From positions 1,437 through 40,995 of the forward strand of contig QWPV01000013.1 in the NCBI GenBank assembly GCA_003671055.1: a stretch of 39,559 nucleotides of DNA, given 5' to 3'. A program made the translations under genes and the position numbers. The stretch comes from Planctomycetota bacterium. GTDB lineage: Bacteria > Planctomycetota > Phycisphaerae > Phycisphaerales > SM1A02. Position 1 is the first letter of the stretch, and each line of letters starts with the position of its first letter. Below the pieces are notes generated by a model. The model searched no databases. It saw only the letters and a list, made by a program, of their open reading frames with translations, and was not told the origin of the DNA. This document shows, piece by piece, positions 37,395 through 39,559 of the stretch.

Positions 37395-38072
37395 ATGACA
37401 CGCAAGGCAGTCATTCTTCTCAGCGGTGGACTCGATAGCGCGACCGTGCTTGCGAGCATGAAGCGTGATGGATTCGCGTGCTACGCGCTGAGTTTTCGAT
37501 ACGGGCAGCGGCACCAGATTGAACTTGAGCGCGCGAATGAAATCGCGAAGCACTTCGAGGTGGTTGAGCATCGCACAGCGGAAATCGATCTGCGCGCGTT
37601 TGGCGGAAGTGCACTGACGGCGGATTTTCCAGTGCCGAAAGATCGCGATGAACAAGCGATGGGTGCTGGCGTGCCCATCACGTATGTACCAGCGCGCAAC
37701 ACGATCTTCTTGGCCTTCGCACTTGCCTACGCGGAGACGATCGGCGCGACGGATCTCGCGATCGGCGTGAATGCCATCGACTATTCCGGCTATCCCGATT
37801 GTCGACCGGAGTTCATCAGTGCGTTTGAAACGCTTGCGAATCTTGCAACGCGTTCAGGCGCGGAAGAACATTCCAAGTTCACGATTCACACGCCATTGCA
37901 AGCACTCTCGAAGGCGGGCATCGTCAAGCTTGCTGTGGAACTTGGTGTGCCTTTTGCGCGAACGCTGTCGTGCTATGACCCTTCAAATCTCGGTGCTCCT
38001 TGCGGACACTGTGATGCATGCATCCTGCGTGCGAAGGGATTTGCGCAAGCGGGCGTACTCGACGCTCACTGA
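37395..38072 (+). CDS. queC: 7-cyano-7-deazaguanine synthase
   Basis: A 225-residue QueC making preQ0 from 7-carboxy-7-deazaguanine and ammonia with ATP, in queuosine tRNA modification. The PP-loop LLSGGLDSATVLA is at the N-terminus, followed by YALSFRYGQRH, ITYVPARNTIFLAFALAYAE, GVNAIDYSGYPDCRPEFI and the zinc site with four cysteines in LSCYDPSNLGAPCGHCDACI. AAAGGG lies about 9 nt before the ATG at 37395; the frame is open from 37350 inside the moxR end. Other queuosine genes are not in the window. Its last 7 nt overlap the convergent gene. Confidence 0.95.
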   Translation: MTRKAVILLSGGLDSATVLASMKRDGFACYALSFRYGQRHQIELERANEIAKHFEVVEHRTAEIDLRAFGGSALTADFPVPKDRDEQAMGAGVPITYVPARNTIFLAFALAYAETIGATDLAIGVNAIDYSGYPDCRPEFISAFETLANLATRSGAEEHSKFTIHTPLQALSKAGIVKLAVELGVPFARTLSCYDPSNLGAPCGHCDACILRAKGFAQAGVLDAH

Positions 38073-39559
38073 CGAAGCGACTGTTCGAGCGCTTCGAATC
38101 GACGCTTTGCGCTCGCGCTTCCGAAGGTCGCGTCTGTTACGCGCAAACGTTGAATGCGTGTGAGCGCATCGCGTCGCGTTGCGTCGGTGGTTGCGGTCAT
38201 CTCGAGCATCGCAAGTTGCGCGAGCCACCAAATTTCGTCACGACTCTCTGGCGCAAGATGCAGCGGTGCGAGCGCTTTGAAACATTCGAACGCGCGCTGG
38301 CGCTCTCTTGCGTCTGTCGGTTGCGACGCGAGCAGGATCAACGCGTAGGCGAGTGTGCCGTTTCTTCCCGCGCGTCCGAGTGCAACGAGTGGCGCGAGAA
38401 GAAGGGCGGCGCGTTCAGCATCGCCCGCAGCAGCAAACGCCCGCCCTGCATCGGCGCGCATGGACTCAGAGAGTTCTGCAGAGGGAGCGCTTGCGTCAGT
38501 CACGAGAAGAAGTGCAAGCGGCGCAGCGGTTGATTTCGCTCGCGTTTTCGCAGCGTCTGTCTCTCCAGCACGTGCGCGTTGCTCGGCATCGCTTACGAGC
38601 GAAGCAACTGAGCGTGCGACATCTTCGAGGAGTGCGCGCTCGGTTGCGAGGCATTCGCGTACGGTGCTCGGCACGACGATGATGTCGCCGCGGGCGATAC
38701 TCGCTGCAAGCCACACGCGAAACGCAGCGATTTTCACACGCGCGGGGAGTGCAGCGTCACGCAACGCGATCTCGGCGCGATCCACGGCTTCCGCCCAGCG
38801 GCCGAGCGTTGTCAACGCTGCTGCGTCCACCAAAGCCAGTCGTGCGCGAAGTGGACTCTGCACAGGGAGGAGTGCTTCGGCTTGCGTCGCTTCGCGTGCG
38901 AGATTCTGTGCTTGCGATTGCAAGTCCTCGCTCGTCGAAGTTGTGAGAGCTGTTGCGAGCAGATCGATCGCGCGAGCTTCCGCGCGTCGACACGCCGCTT
39001 CTGCGCGACCATCACCGCCGAGCGCGTTCAGTAAGTCTGCGCGGCGCAACGCAATTTTAGAATCGCCTGCATCCAATGCGAGATCACATGCAAGCGCGAG
39101 CCACGTCACGCGCTCGCCTTGTGCGCCGAACGCGCGCGCGACGCCCTCAAGTTGCACTCCAAGGTTCGACAACTTCGCGTCGAGTGAGATCTCAATCGCA
39201 AGTTGCACGCCTTCGAGCGCGCGAGGACTTTGTGGAAATGTCTGCGCGAAGGCAAACAGTGCATCTGCACTCGCTTGTGCGTCGCCTGCAGCGGCCGCGA
39301 GTTGTGCGAGTAACGGAAGCGCGAGATGCAGGGCGGTGCGATCGCCTTCAATTCCGGCGAGTGCTTGAAGTGCGCGCTCATGCTCGCGGGCGCGATAGAG
39401 CGCTGCACCAGCGATTGCGCGCGCGAAGGGTGATGGCTTCTCCGCAATGAGTGAGCGAGCAAATGCACTGGAAACGCGCGAGACAATGGCGTCTTCAAGC
39501 GCGCCGCGCTGCGCGTCGGGAGCAGCGTCGAGCAGAAGTTTCCATGCATCGAGCGCGTG
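38066..39559 (-). CDS. TPR-like helical-repeat protein (5' end beyond window)
   Basis: The frame is open from the stop at 38066 to the right edge, 497 codons, with no start needed inside; the N-terminus lies outside. The visible sequence is almost entirely Ala/Leu/Arg-rich helices in pairs, like tetratricopeptide or related repeats: RAREHERALQALAGIEGD, ADALFAFAQTFPQSPRALEG, LARLALVDAAALTTLGRWAE-like units. No enzyme motif is recognised. Such proteins often act as scaffolds; the real role is unknown. An internal GTG at 39208 is unlikely to be the start because the upstream sequence keeps the same pattern. Overlaps the queC stop by 7 nt. Confidence 0.7.
   Translation of the reverse strand, partial: HALDAWKLLLDAAPDAQRGALEDAIVSRVSSAFARSLIAEKPSPFARAIAGAALYRAREHERALQALAGIEGDRTALHLALPLLAQLAAAAGDAQASADALFAFAQTFPQSPRALEGVQLAIEISLDAKLSNLGVQLEGVARAFGAQGERVTWLALACDLALDAGDSKIALRRADLLNALGGDGRAEAACRRAEARAIDLLATALTTSTSEDLQSQAQNLAREATQAEALLPVQSPLRARLALVDAAALTTLGRWAEAVDRAEIALRDAALPARVKIAAFRVWLAASIARGDIIVVPSTVRECLATERALLEDVARSVASLVSDAEQRARAGETDAAKTRAKSTAAPLALLLVTDASAPSAELSESMRADAGRAFAAAGDAERAALLLAPLVALGRAGRNGTLAYALILLASQPTDARERQRAFECFKALAPLHLAPESRDEIWWLAQLAMLEMTATTDATRRDALTRIQRLRVTDATFGSASAKRRFEALEQSLRQ

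Overview
The window reads as a chromosomal segment of a planctomycete, most likely of the Phycisphaerae type. This rests on the PSCyt1/DUF1549/DUF1553 cytochrome protein next to a DUF1501 protein, a secreted matrixin-like protease ending in a dockerin-like tail, a zinc-ribbon multi-pass membrane protein, a SNF2 ATPase with a Cys/Ser-Gly repeat tail, and several GroEL copies. The sequence is moderately GC-rich. No rRNA, tRNA, CRISPR array, intact insertion sequence or phage was seen. One gene broken by a near-perfect tandem duplication would fit either a real mutation or a metagenome-assembly join.

Layout, left to right. 14-3145 (+): YicC-type endoribonuclease, an APH-type kinase and a secreted PDZ protein. 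3169-5734: divergent adk (-) and recJ (+). 5908-8040 (-): phoU followed by a UDP-sugar pyrophosphorylase. 8115-11508 (+): pdxJ, dapA, a NUDIX hydrolase and a tRNA-dihydrouridine synthase, the last three tightly packed. 11706-13298 (-): secreted FG-GAP beta-propeller. 13516-17857 (+): dienelactone-hydrolase-like protein and a SNF2/RapA-like ATPase split in two ORFs by a 58-bp tandem duplication. 17972-20322 (+): a secreted protein translationally coupled to a secreted metalloprotease. 20600-21229 (-): small secreted protein with its own terminator. 21403-25583 (+): DUF1549/DUF1553 cytochrome protein coupled to a DUF1501 protein. 25564-35022 (-): a protein-quality-control and RNA-turnover block, in transcription order groEL (canonical), groES, groEL (divergent), dnaJ, grpE, FmdB-type zinc ribbon, rnr, GYF-domain membrane protein. 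35423-36361 (-): zinc-ribbon membrane protein. 36431-38072 (+): moxR ATPase and queC. 38066 to the right edge (-): helical-repeat protein, incomplete.

The main non-coding signals are as follows. A 121-bp dispersed element occurs twice in inverted orientation (11494-11614 and 20337-20457), 88% identical by my alignment, with paired base changes that keep two hairpins intact; it is the best candidate here for an undescribed structured element. A -10-like hexamer lies 6-7 nt before the ATG of several unit-first genes, suggesting leaderless transcription. A REP-like cluster with a 15-bp perfect stem lies upstream of the main groEL. Strong intrinsic terminators lie after the divergent groEL and after the small secreted protein.

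Starts were chosen from family alignments recalled from memory, ribosome binding sites and neighbouring genes. No database search or folding program was run.
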